Of a stretch of DNA of 64,000 bases, positions 34,933 to 45,000 are shown in pieces. Under the pieces are notes generated by a model. That model was not told the origin of the DNA. It ran no database searches and saw only the letters and a program-made list of their open reading frames with translations. The first letter of the stretch is position 1. Each line of letters starts with the position of its first letter. Position numbers and translations under genes: made by a program. Source of the DNA: Scenedesmus sp. ARA3 (Eukaryota; Chlorophyta; Chlorophyceae; Sphaeropleales; Scenedesmaceae); NCBI GenBank assembly GCA_004335835.1, contig RWJK01001322.1:1-64000 (forward strand), written 5' to 3'.

Positions 34933-35511
34933 TTTGAAAGCAAATCACAAAGAATGCCTGCCTATCGCTCGTCAAGGAAGCCTAGTAGAAGTATCTGCGT
35001 GATCGTAAGTAAGAGAGCTGAAAGACCCAGTGCTCGGAAAGATCACGCGGTGTCACTTGCCAACTGCTGTCAGGTTTGTCAATGTTGAGGGTGTTTGTCA
35101 ATGTTGCATGTTGCGGGGCGCGAAGCACAGCGCATCTCTACCAAATATAGCAGAACGGGCAGAACCTTGTATTGTAACTTGTAAGCATTACGAACAACAG
35201 ACTTGCCGTGTCGCGCATCATCAGCTGCTCTCTTGTGCTGCAGGTTAGTGCTGCTGGCCTGGCAGTACTCGATCAGGTCAACGCAGCAGACTGCACACCC
35301 AATGATCACGTACAAAACAACAACAGTAGCAGCCTGTGATTCCGCATCATATCAGCTGTGTTCCGTGACATTTGCGCTGCAGAACCGTGGGTGCAGACGG
35401 GCAGCCACAACAACTTGTGGTTGAACCTGGGCGACACGTCAGCCTGAACTCCAGGATTAGCAGCACCTCCAGAACACCACCCGGCATCGAGGCTATGAGC
35501 CAGCGGAGACA

Positions 35512-35892
35512 TCAACAAACCACGTCCTCCTGCTTATACACCACGACGATGAAACCATGATCCCAGTTGGACGGATAATTTGACATCCCAACAGCAACGT
35601 GATCACAATCATGAATGAGCTCGTACGGTGCTGGCAGCTGAGGGCAGCTGATGGCTCCAACTTGATCAGTGTTTCATGTGCCACAACGGGTGTATTGCGA
35701 TACTGCACCTTGTTCAATCACCACAACTTGAAACCAATCAATGTCACCGCCGTTTGACATCCAACTTGCGAGCACCAGCCTGTCAGTGGACCCTAAAACA
35801 CCACACAAAAGACACAAGAATATCACAAACGTGAGGGTTTGCCATCCAATGAATGAAGAGTGGACTCTTGTCGTGCTGACCCCACGCACCAT
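35512..35892 (-). CDS. Possible small secreted or membrane-anchored protein
   Basis: Exon 1 (35892-35709) begins MVRGVSTTRVHSSFIGWQ, carries a hydrophobic segment (TLTFVIFLCLLCGVLG) and continues RLVLASWMSNGGDIDWFQVV. A 48-nt GT-AG intron restores the frame into exon 2 (35660-35512), which reads PQLPAPYELIHDCDHVAVGM then NWDHGFIVVVYKQEDVVC and stops. The two exons echo each other (MSNGGDIDWFQVVV / MSNYPSNWDHGFIVVV). Length would be 110 residues. I recognise no family. The very short intron and lack of homology keep this tentative. Confidence 0.3.
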
Positions 35893-36155
35893 GCATGGTG
35901 GGAGAGTTGATCAATAAATGTGTGTAAAATCCAGGACAACCATGCACAACTACGATGTGTGGCGTTCAAGTTCGTCAGCCCCTGTTTGGAATCACTGGAC
36001 ACAAGGGTTGGTCTTCCTCTTGTGCATGGCATCAATGCTTGCCACCCATTCTCCCCCATTGCACAAGCTAGAGCTGCTGCAGTTCAACAGCAAAGGAAGC
36101 TGACTGGGACGTACATGTGCACCTGACTTGTCTGCACACAAACCTTTCTGTCCGT

Positions 36156-38665
36156 TCATGCGCCCTGCTTCGCTGTTATGACTGCCTTGGCTGCATGCAA
36201 TGCTGCACCTACATGGGCTCCCTTGCCAGAGCTTCTGCTGCTGCTGCTGCTGTCGCCGCCGCCTGGCTGCAGCTTTGACTTGAGGCGTCGCCAGCTGTTG
36301 TGCAGCCCATGCAGCAGCAAACGCTGCTGCTGCTGCTCCTGCTGCTCCCCTTCCAGCAGTACCCCACTTGCTGTACTGCCGTTCGGTGCTGCAGCAGCTA
36401 TGTCTGTCGCTGGACTGCACACGTGGCGCTCCTGCAGCTGCTGCTGCTGCTGCTGCTGCTGTTGTACACTGTCCGCGCCTGCATCTGCACCTGTTGCTGC
36501 CGCTGCTGCTGCTGCTGCTGCTGCTGCTGCATCCGTATCCTCTGCATCAGCTGCCGCTGCTTCTTCGCTGCTGGACTCTGCAGCGATTGCAGGCAGCTGG
36601 TGGTGCTGGTCACCATTGGCCTCATCAGCATCAGCATCATCAGCTGCAAAGCTTTGCAGATGCTCCCTTGCCTCCGCTGCTGGGAACAGCCACTCGCTGA
36701 ACTTGCGTCCTGAGCCAGCCAAGCCGCCAGTCATCACCTCCTGCATTTGAAAATGGAAAAAGCATTAGATTCATATGGATGCGCAATGCACAGGGTGCAG
36801 GGGCTCAGGGCTGGGCGCAGGCTGTGGTCATGGGTTCCTGTTGGTGCGGGTGGGGCAAAGTACCTTAAACTGTGCGCAACCTTGCCTGCATGTGTCATCA
36901 GTGCTGCAGGCTGTGTGTCAAAGTGCAGGCAACACACAATTTGCGGCCTGAGCCAGCTAAGCCGCCAGACATCACGTCCTGCAACCGACAAGATGTGCAT
37001 TGTGTAGGGCTCAGTGTTTCAGGTTGTTACGCATGTTCCGCTGCAATTGTGTGCAGGTTGTGTGACCTGAGTCATGGGTGGTGCAAAGCTCCAACCTGAT
37101 CATCAGGTCATCAGACTGAACAAGTCAATATTGACAACGTTGTCAAGTCACTCTTTGCCTCGCACACCTTGAGCCCCTGCGTCACGCGTGCCCTGTGTGA
37201 GGGCGCAGGCGGCGGCACTCCGCTCAGGAAATGCTTCTGCAGGAAGGCACTGTCCTTGGCTTGCTTGAAGAAGCGGTGACCAAGCAGCTCTGAGGCGCAG
37301 GGCCGGCTTCGAGGGTCTTTTGTGAGGCAGGCGGCGACGATGTCCTTAAAGGCCTGTGTGGCATTCACACGCATCGACAGCGCATCAGTGTTTGTATGGA
37401 TCTGTGCACATTCACTTGGCTCCGTGTGTGCTTGCAGCCACTGTGGAGGTTGGTGGATTTGGGCAGGGCGACGCAAGCGAGTCTGCAAGTCCCTGCACAT
37501 GACAAAAGTGTCAGTAACCAAGCTTGAAGAAGCGGTGGCCCAGCAGCTCAGAGGCGCAGGGCCGGGCGCGGGGGTCTTTGGTGAGGCATGCGTCGCCGAC
37601 GTCCTTGAAGGCCTGAAAAAAAGGTGACAGTGGCGCAGCGTGCGGCAGCAGAGTAGCTGCGCGATTATTTTGTGGTGCGGTTGAACGTGAGCATCTAGGT
37701 GGCTGCAACATCCACAGGTTCAAGCTGAAACCGCTGTGGAGATTGCATGCAAAGCCTTGAGGACAACAACTACAACACATTGGTGCTACAAAGCACACCC
37801 ATGAGCAAGCGTCAGCGCACTGCTGCGGCCATGTCCTTTGCCTGCCCTTTGTTGGAAAGAGAGCGTAGACACTTTCAAGGTTCAAGCATCAGCGCACCTT
37901 TGAAAAGGTTCGGCCGTCTGGACTGTCCTGCAGCACTGGCGGCGGCTTGTTTGCTGTCTCCAGGATCACGCGCATCGGCGGCAGCTTGGCCAGGGGCGGC
38001 TTGCCCAGCGCAAGCTCCATCAGGGTGATGCCAAAGGACCAGATGTCCGCAGACGCATCGTACCTGCAATACAGTTGGGATAAAAGTGATCAGAATACGT
38101 GATTGACCATCGCCAGCTCCATCAGGGTGATGCCAAAGGACCAGATGTCCGCAGACACATCGTACCTGCAGCAGCATTTAATCAAATTTTGTGATTGGCT
38201 AGGGTGATTGGCTAGGGTTGGCTAGGGTTGTTCATTGTGGCTTGCGCAGGGCCAGCTCCATCAGGGTGATGCCAAAGGACCAGATGTCCGCAGACGCATC
38301 ATAACTGCAGCACAAATTGAACCAAAGTTTGAAGGTTTCCGTAATTTGTGATGGTTTGAATTGACAGTGTTTGGAGTGACAGTGTTTGGAGTGATGTGGC
38401 TAGGGTTGTTGACTTTCGCTTGCCCATGGCCAGCTCCAACAGGGTGACGCCGAAAGACCAGATGCCCGCAGTTGCATCGTACATGAGATACAATCCAACA
38501 CACACGCATTGCTCCTGAATGCAAGGTGACGCTCCAACGCTCACCCTTCATCGTCCTCTGGCGCCAGTATTTCAGGCGCCATCCAGCAAGGCGTGCCCAC
38601 AAACGTCTTGGCCCGCAGCTCCCCTGACAGACCCAACCCAGCCAGCACCACCTCAGGGCAGCCGC

Positions 38666-38718
<53 letters not shown>

Positions 38719-39203
38719 TGCTGGTCCATCAGGCTGGCGAGGCAGGTTGCTGCCACGCCAAAGTCCCCCAGGCACACCTGGCCCGCCTCAGAGATGAGTA
38801 TGTTGTCAGCCTGCAAGCAATTTCATAATGATATTGCGGGTAACACAAGGATATACCTGGTTACTTCCCGCAATTTGTTTTCGGCGGGTCAAGCAACTCA
38901 GCCACCTATTCGCAGCACATGCTGTGCTGCCGGGCCAAGTCGTTGACATCCGCAGCCATTGCTGCTGCTGAGCTGCACTCAGATTTGAAGCATCTGGTTC
39001 TCCTTGCTGGTGTGTTCCAGCTGCAACGCGTCTACGAATGTAACATGGTAACATTGTAATGTAACACTTTGCTGTTGCAGCGCAGCATCCACGGAGGCAG
39101 CAGCTCACCTTGATGTCCCTGTGTATGCCGCCGTTCTTGTGCACGTACTGCAGCCCCAGCAGCACGTAGCGCATGATGCTGGCAACAACCACCTCCTCCA
39201 GGC

Positions 39204-39236
<33 letters not shown>

Positions 39237-40706
39237 GGCGGCAGCAGCAGCAGCACCAGCAGCAGCAGCAAGTTAGCAGCAGCCCCAGCAGCACGTAGCG
39301 CATGATACTGGCGACCACCACCTCTTCCAGGCCCTGGCAGCAGCAGCAGCAGCAGCAGCAGTCACCACCTGCAGATACATGTACTATGCAAAGTTTGCTG
39401 AGTGATGCATGGCCTAGCCTGTTTGCAGCACCGAGGTTGCTGCAAACCTCTTTGGTGTGCAGCTAATCACAGCTGTTGCCGCAGCTACCGTCACAGCAAC
39501 TGTTGCAGCTGTCGACTCAGCTATTGCCGCGGCTGCTGCCTCAGCTGCTGTCTCAGCTAATGTCACAGCACCTGTCACAGCATAATGTAGGCAGGCTTAA
39601 CTTAGAAACAATGTTGAACTCGACTAAACTCGCAGCATTGGTATCAACATGGAATCAGCATGCTGGCCCACCTGCGGGAACTGGCGCAGCATGATGCTGC
39701 GTATGCTGCCCTGGCCCATGAAGGGAGTGACCATCCACAGCTGCCGCCCTGCCACAAAGCTGGCCAGCAGCGGCAGCACGCAGGGGTGGTCAAAGCGCCG
39801 CATCAGCGTCGCCTCGCGCACCAGACCAGCCTGCAGCAGCAGCACAGTCAACAGCAGGCAACTGGTTGCAATTAGTCAATCAAGGGTTGGCAAGCAACAG
39901 CACGCAGGGGTGGTCGAAGCGCCGCATCAGCGTGGCCTCGCGCACCAGGCCAGCGTACGGCATCAGCAGGTCAGCGCTGTGGCCTGGGGAGTCCAGCTCC
40001 AGCACCCGCACCGCCACCACTGCCTCCAGCGGCTTGCAGTGCACCTTGTACACCTGCAGTGGTGTTGCATTGCATTGCATGGCATTGAATTGCATGGCAT
40101 GGCATGTATTGCATTGCAGTGGGCTTTTGGTGTCATGTTATAACATGCGGAGTTGCGCGACTGTTCAAGTGCCAAGCCTATGACGTGTGCTGGCTGCGTT
40201 CCCTGGTGACAGGACATCATTACGGCCAATGATGTTGATGTGTGCCGCTGTGACTGGAATGTTGTCACTTTCTGTTCAGGATCATGCTTTGAATATCCTT
40301 CTGGGCAGCTGTTGGTGTTTCTGCCGCCTCGCCCTGCCAGCTTGACGCTGCTGATGTCGTGCATCTGGCAGTGACACCAGCTGCTATGCATGCTAGCTGC
40401 TGCTGCTGCTGCCGGCTCCGCTCACCACTGCAAAAGCCCCGGTGCCAACTTGCTCTTGCAGTTCATAGCTGTCAGCCTCGGCGGGCCAAGACCTGCAGTG
40501 CCCAGCAGCATGCTGTTTTAGCTGTGGCTTGTGAACAGCACTAGTGTGCTAAATGGGGAGCTTGGCTGGGACCCAGCACAGAGTCCTGCAAGCTGCATCG
40601 TGTACCTGGGGATGAGGTCGAGGCTTTTGGAAGCTTTTTCTTGTCGTAGCCTGCCTCCAGACTTGCCGCTTGCGATGAAGCTTTTCCATAACCGGGATGC
40701 GTCCAT
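36156..40706 (-). CDS. Ste20-type (SPAK/OSR1/Fray-like) protein kinase, beta-3 Lys replaced
   Basis: Nine exons (40706-40606, 40492-40426, 40053-39946, 39830-39672, 39204-39109, 38810-38545, 38063-37898, 37353-37168, 36740-36156) close to 577 residues. N-terminus MDASRLWKSFIASGKSGG; glycine loop VGTGAFAVV; then FDHPCVLPLL, WMVTPFMGQGS, HRDIKADNILI, GDFGVAA (D193), TFVGTPCWMAPE, ADIWSFGITLMELALGKPPL and RPCASELLGHRFFKQAKD. These match the GCK-VI family (animal SPAK/OSR1; plant BLUS1), which phosphorylates ion transporters or blue-light signalling partners. Two oddities: the ATP-binding VAxK is VAVR (Arg72), and 19 Gln (207-225) sit between DFG and the TFVGTP T-loop, read directly without splicing. 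The C-terminal tail is acidic, Ala/Gln-rich. Its 5' end is divergent from the glycine dehydrogenase gene. Confidence 0.9.
37510..37612 (-). repeat. Extra copy of kinase exon-8 start plus acceptor
   Basis: TTTTTCAG then GCCTTCAAGGACGTC..., coding AFKDVGDACLTKDPRARPCA then SELLGHRFFK, closely parallels the functional exon starting 37353 (AFKDIVAACLTKDPRSRPCA). It runs into a stop three codons later. Here the decoy is, if anything, better preserved than the used copy. Confidence 0.88.
38095..38485 (-). repeat. Three extra copies of kinase exon-7 start plus acceptor
   Basis: The segment coding YDASADIWSFGITLMELA (real start 38063) recurs with acceptors near 38168, 38305 and, with changes (YDATAGIWSFGVTLLELAM), 38483. 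On the plus strand the signature is GCCAGCTCCA[T/A]CAGGGTGA[T/C]GCC. Confidence 0.92.
38667..38723. repeat. Coding CTG/CAG repeat, 19 Gln
   Basis: Eighteen CTG plus one TTG on the plus strand, read as CAG/CAA in the kinase mRNA. It lies inside exon 6 (38810-38545) and is in frame, so the protein carries poly-Gln in its activation segment. Confidence 0.9.
39270..39360 (-). repeat. Extra copy of kinase exon-5 start plus acceptor
   Basis: CTGCTGCCAG then GGCCTGGAAGAGGTGGTGGT and ASIMRYVLLGL (near 39337) duplicates the exon at 39204, including the (CTG)n tract before the acceptor. It runs into another CTG tract instead of QYVHKNGG. Confidence 0.88.
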
Positions 40707-42005
40707 GACGGAGGGCTGGATGTTACTGAGACCGTGGCTTAGCTTGCATGATGTGTGTGCTGGTTGAGAGCAGCTTAACCGAACAAGGACAGTGCGCCCC
40801 GAAAGTGCCGACCGCAGCACATCAAATCCCGGGGTCACGGGGAGCAGGGCGGAAGTGGGAGGGGCGAGGAACAGGAGTGAGGGACTTCAAAATTTGCGAA
40901 TCAGCATAGCAGTCCAGCCAGGACATCGAATAGTTGCTTCATTCAAATGTTTGACGGCTGCTGTAGTGCGCTGGGCCAAGATGCAACGGTTCCAGCTGCT
41001 TGGGCTGACCCTATGGCCATTGGGGTTCCCTTTGGCCAAAATCCGCCATCGCCATTGGCCCGATATTGCACTCCCGTTGCACTCCGGTTGCATTTCTGAA
41101 AAATTCCATCGTGGATTTCTCGCATAATATAAAGCGCCCGGCCGCGAAACTGGGCCAACAAAGGTTTTTGAACATGCAGAACCCGAATCCGGGCTATTTT
41201 GGCTCGCAGAGGGTGCAGACCCGTAAATTCCCCAAGATTCCATTTTGGCAGCTGCACTCCGGTTGCACTCCGGTTGCAAGACGCGATGGCGGATTTTGGC
41301 CGAAGGGAAACCCTATGGGGGCCCATGCACTGCGTGTCCTGTGTTGCAGCAGGGCTTCATCTGGTTTGACTAAACAGCGGAGTAGGTGCTGCGGCGGTTA
41401 AAATCTCATGCACTGGATCGATTTCTTCTCCACCAACCACAGCAATGCAGACTCCGCTGCGCTGCAGCCTGGCTGCCTGGCAGGCAGGTGACTTGAAGCA
41501 CACAAGGGCCAGTTGATGCTGATGCCACCTATTTGCATACTATGTGTAGATATAAGTAATGAACAAACATGGCTGAGACTGTACATCTTGCGTGTGCCAC
41601 ATGCACACCAGTGGTGTGCAGTTGGTTGACTTCAACCCTTGATGTCAGAATCCGAAAGGACTACCCTGGACGCAATAGTGTACAGTAACAGTTTAAGGTT
41701 GTTGAATCCCCGCATGCACTCCCAGCAGTCGACCAGGGACTGGTTCAGGGGAAAATGGTCCGAAACAGCTGTTCTTTGACCCTGATGGTCTGTCATCGCA
41801 ATGGTCTACGCAGCACATCCGTAATACGTGTGCTGGTGTATGACGGTGTTTGAGCTTGCTGGCACTGTTGCGCTTGAACCTCGTGTACGCACCCGGTGTG
41901 GCAGTAGTAGCATTTGCTGGGACCGAGTCCATGTCGAAAGCTGGCCTCGTCACCATCTTCCTTACTTTCACCAAGGGGGCCTAAACTTTAAAAAGGCTCT
42001 GCAAG
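40707..42005. other. Divergent promoter region with inserted MITE
   Basis: About 1.3 kb between the starts of the Ste20 kinase (-) and the glycine dehydrogenase (+). It must carry both promoters. A 302-bp element with terminal inverted repeats lies at 41017-41318. I see no other gene. Frames at 41693-41974 (-) are likely chance or 5' leader. Confidence 0.55.
41017..41318. mobile_element. MITE-like element with 36-bp terminal inverted repeats
   Basis: Left end 41017-41052 and right end 41283-41318 are inverted copies of each other. They share CCAT(T/A)GGG then TTCCCTT(T/C)GGCC and AAAATCCGCCATCGC, with about three mismatches in 36 bases. Just inside are direct 26-base repeats built from TGCACTCCxGTTGCA twice (41067-41092 and 41253-41278). 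No transposase frame is present, so it is non-autonomous. CCCTATGG occurs directly before the left end (41009-41016) and as part of the right end (41311-41318), so an 8-bp target duplication is possible but the boundary is ambiguous. Confidence 0.8.
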
Positions 42006-45000
42006 ATGTCTCGTGGTCGGATTGTCAGCTCCCTGCTCAGGGCTGCAGCGAAGGCAGCCCGCACTTCAGAGCAGAGCGGCCAATATGTGGCTCGGCGAAT
42101 GTTTAGCACCAATGGGGTTGGTCTGGCCGCAGCTGGCGCAGGTGTGTGATTGATCTACCGGCATACCCCTCTGCTCATCGCCAGGTGGAGCGCGCCAGTC
42201 ACATACGTGTGCTCGCCTGGTTTTCGCAGGCCGCTCGTTGCTTGGAGTGTCAGCATGGCGGATGCCGATCCCGCTGGCAGCGCAGGGGGTGCGCCACATC
42301 TCCCTGGACGCCCTGAAGCCATCAGACAAGTAGGTTCGGCAGCAACAGAAACATGCTGGGCAGCCATGTGCAGCTGATCAAGCAATTGAAGCTTGAGTAG
42401 CTGCATACGTATGCTTTGCACATGGTTGGAATCCCTGCTGGAAGCTGTACCACTGCCAGCAGGCATGTAGTAGTGTGCACAACAGCAGCACAGCAGTGCA
42501 TGGCTGTGACAAGCACAGAGTCAAATTACCTTCAGCCATTGTGGACGTGCAAGGGGCTTTGGGCACTGCTACGTATTGACATCATCACAACCACGAGGAT
42601 TCATGAACGCATATGCTTGTGGTTGATGCACGCCATGTTGTGTGAAGTGCCTGTGGGTGCCTCTACCCTCCTACGATGCAGCAGCTGCTGCATCCACCAT
42701 GCAGCCTTGTATTTCCACACAAAGCTATGTCCTGCAAACACTGCATACATATGCACCACTCTTTGTCCCTGTTTCCATCCTTTATTTTAGTGGTAACAAC
42801 ACATCATCTGTTCAGCACACACGTGTGCTTGCCGCACACATTTGACATGCCCACGACTCCCACGCCCTTCCATTGCGCTGCTGCACGTCCATAAAGCAAC
42901 CTTGTCAAGTCATGCTTCATACTGAAAGCTGGCTGCATCCCAGCACAACCGCAAGCTGACATTCAGTGTCTGCTCCAAGTATACTTGCTCATTGCTGCTG
43001 CTGTCGCCGCTGCTGCTGTGTGTGCAGCTTTGTGCCGCGCCACAACAGCACCACTCCCGAGGAGGAGGCAGCCATGGTCCAGGTGCGAGGCTAAAGCTGT
43101 AGCAGTAGTTACAGCAAGCAAGTTTGATCTGTTGATGAAGCAGTGAATGCCAGTCGGCAATTACCCCTCACACAGAGGAGGAGGCAGCAATGGTCCAGGT
43201 GCGAGGCGAGACAGCGCAGCGCGTACAGTCTGCGCAGCTGCTGCAGCTGCAGAGGCAGAGGGTCGCATGGTGTCTCTGTACCGCAGATTGGTCCTGCACT
43301 GTGCTGTGTGGCGCAGCTGAGCAGTGGCTGCGCTGTCCCTCTGTGCACGTGTACTGTGTGGCAGGCTTTGTACTGGCTGACAACAGCGCCTATGTCATCG
43401 CCCCGTTGTGTGTGGGTGCTCAAGCAAGTCATGTAAGCTACCACGCACAGCTCCTGCAACTTGCATACTATGAAATTGTGACTGAGAGCTGACCTCTGTG
43501 GGCTGTGTGAATTGTTTTATGTCGTTGTTCTTGTCTGTCTTTCGCAAGCCACCGGCTTCGCCAGCATGCATGCGCTGATTGACGCCACCATGCCCACCCC
43601 TTTGTGTTTTCTTCGTGGCTGACATGCTGACATTTGTGGGCCGCGCTGTTTGGCTGCCGCAGGCCACCGGCTTTGCCAGCATGGATGCGCTGATTGATGC
43701 TACTGTGCCAAAGTCCATCAGGCGTGGTGACGCCATGGACATGGGCATCTACAGCGAGGGCATGACGGAGTCGGAGTTCCTGGGCTTCTTCAAGTGAGAA
43801 CCTTGGCGTGAAGTTGGGTGGGAACTTTGGCGGGAACTTGGCTGGGGAATGTGCCGGGCAAGCAGTGCAGCGCTGGCAGTGGGCGGCAGCGCAGCAGAGG
43901 CAATGGTTGCATGCAACAAGCATGTAAAGCAGCAACACCTCCTCTGGAAGCAAGCGATGTACTGCAGTTGTGTGGCTGCCCGACTGAAGCTGTTTAGATT
44001 GCTTTGGCTGCAATGGCAGGACTACCAGCGCCTCGCATATGCTAGCAGAAACACGCATGCTTGCCCAAGACTGAACCTTGGCAGTGCCTGCACCACCTAC
44101 TTGCGCCGGCTTGCAGGAACATGCCATTGATGAATTGTGCTCAAGAGCTACATCGGCATGGGCTTCTGCTGCTTGTTTGACAAGCCTTTGACCTCTTCTT
44201 GCAGGAACATGGCTGAGAAGAGAACGCTGTGCTCAAGAGTTGCATCCGCATGGGCTGCTACAACTTGGGTGACACGCGCGTTCAATGTGCATTGCTGTGC
44301 TCTGCTTGCAGGAACATGGCTGAGAGGAACACGGTGCTCAAGAGCTACATTGGAGTGGGCTACTACTGCTTATGCAACAAAGCTTTAATGTCTTCGGCGT
44401 ATCTAGCATGGTTGTAATGTCTCTGCTTGCAGAGACATGGCTGAAAAGAACACGGTGCTCAAGAGCTACATCGGCATGGGCTACTACTGCTTATGCAACA
44501 AGGCCTTGATGTCTTCGGCTTATCTAACACGGATGTAATGTCTCTGCTTGCAGGAACATGGCTGAGAAGAACACGGTGCTCAAGAGCTACATCGGCATGG
44601 GCTACTACTGCTTATGCAACAAGGCCTTGATGTCTTCGGCTTATCTAACACGGATGTAATGTCTCTGCTTGCAGGAACATGGCTGAGAAGAACATGGTGC
44701 TCAAGAGCTACATCGGCATGGGCTACTACTGCTTATGCAACAAGGCCTTGATGTCTTCGGCTTATCTAGCACGGATGTAATGTCTCTGCTTGCAGGAACA
44801 TGGCTGAGAAGAACACCGTGCTCAAGAGCTACATCGGCATGGGCTACTATGACACACACGTGCCGCCCGTCATCCTGCGCAACGTGCTGGAGAACCCGGG
44901 ATGGTACACGCAGTACACGCCATACCAGGCGGAGATCGCGCAGGGCAGGTGCGGCGCTAAGAAACAATCTGCTTGTGCAGCAATGTTTGGGTGCTGGGTG

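Noticed and set aside
41693..41974. 93-residue minus-strand frame upstream of GLDC
   Set aside because: It lies in the GLDC promoter/5' leader, shows no motif and partly mirrors leader sequence.
44118..44795. The GLDC repeats as tandem alternative exons (mutually exclusive splicing)
   Set aside because: The units stop before the exon's donor and contain only the exon start, so they cannot be whole alternative exons; alternative acceptors remain possible.
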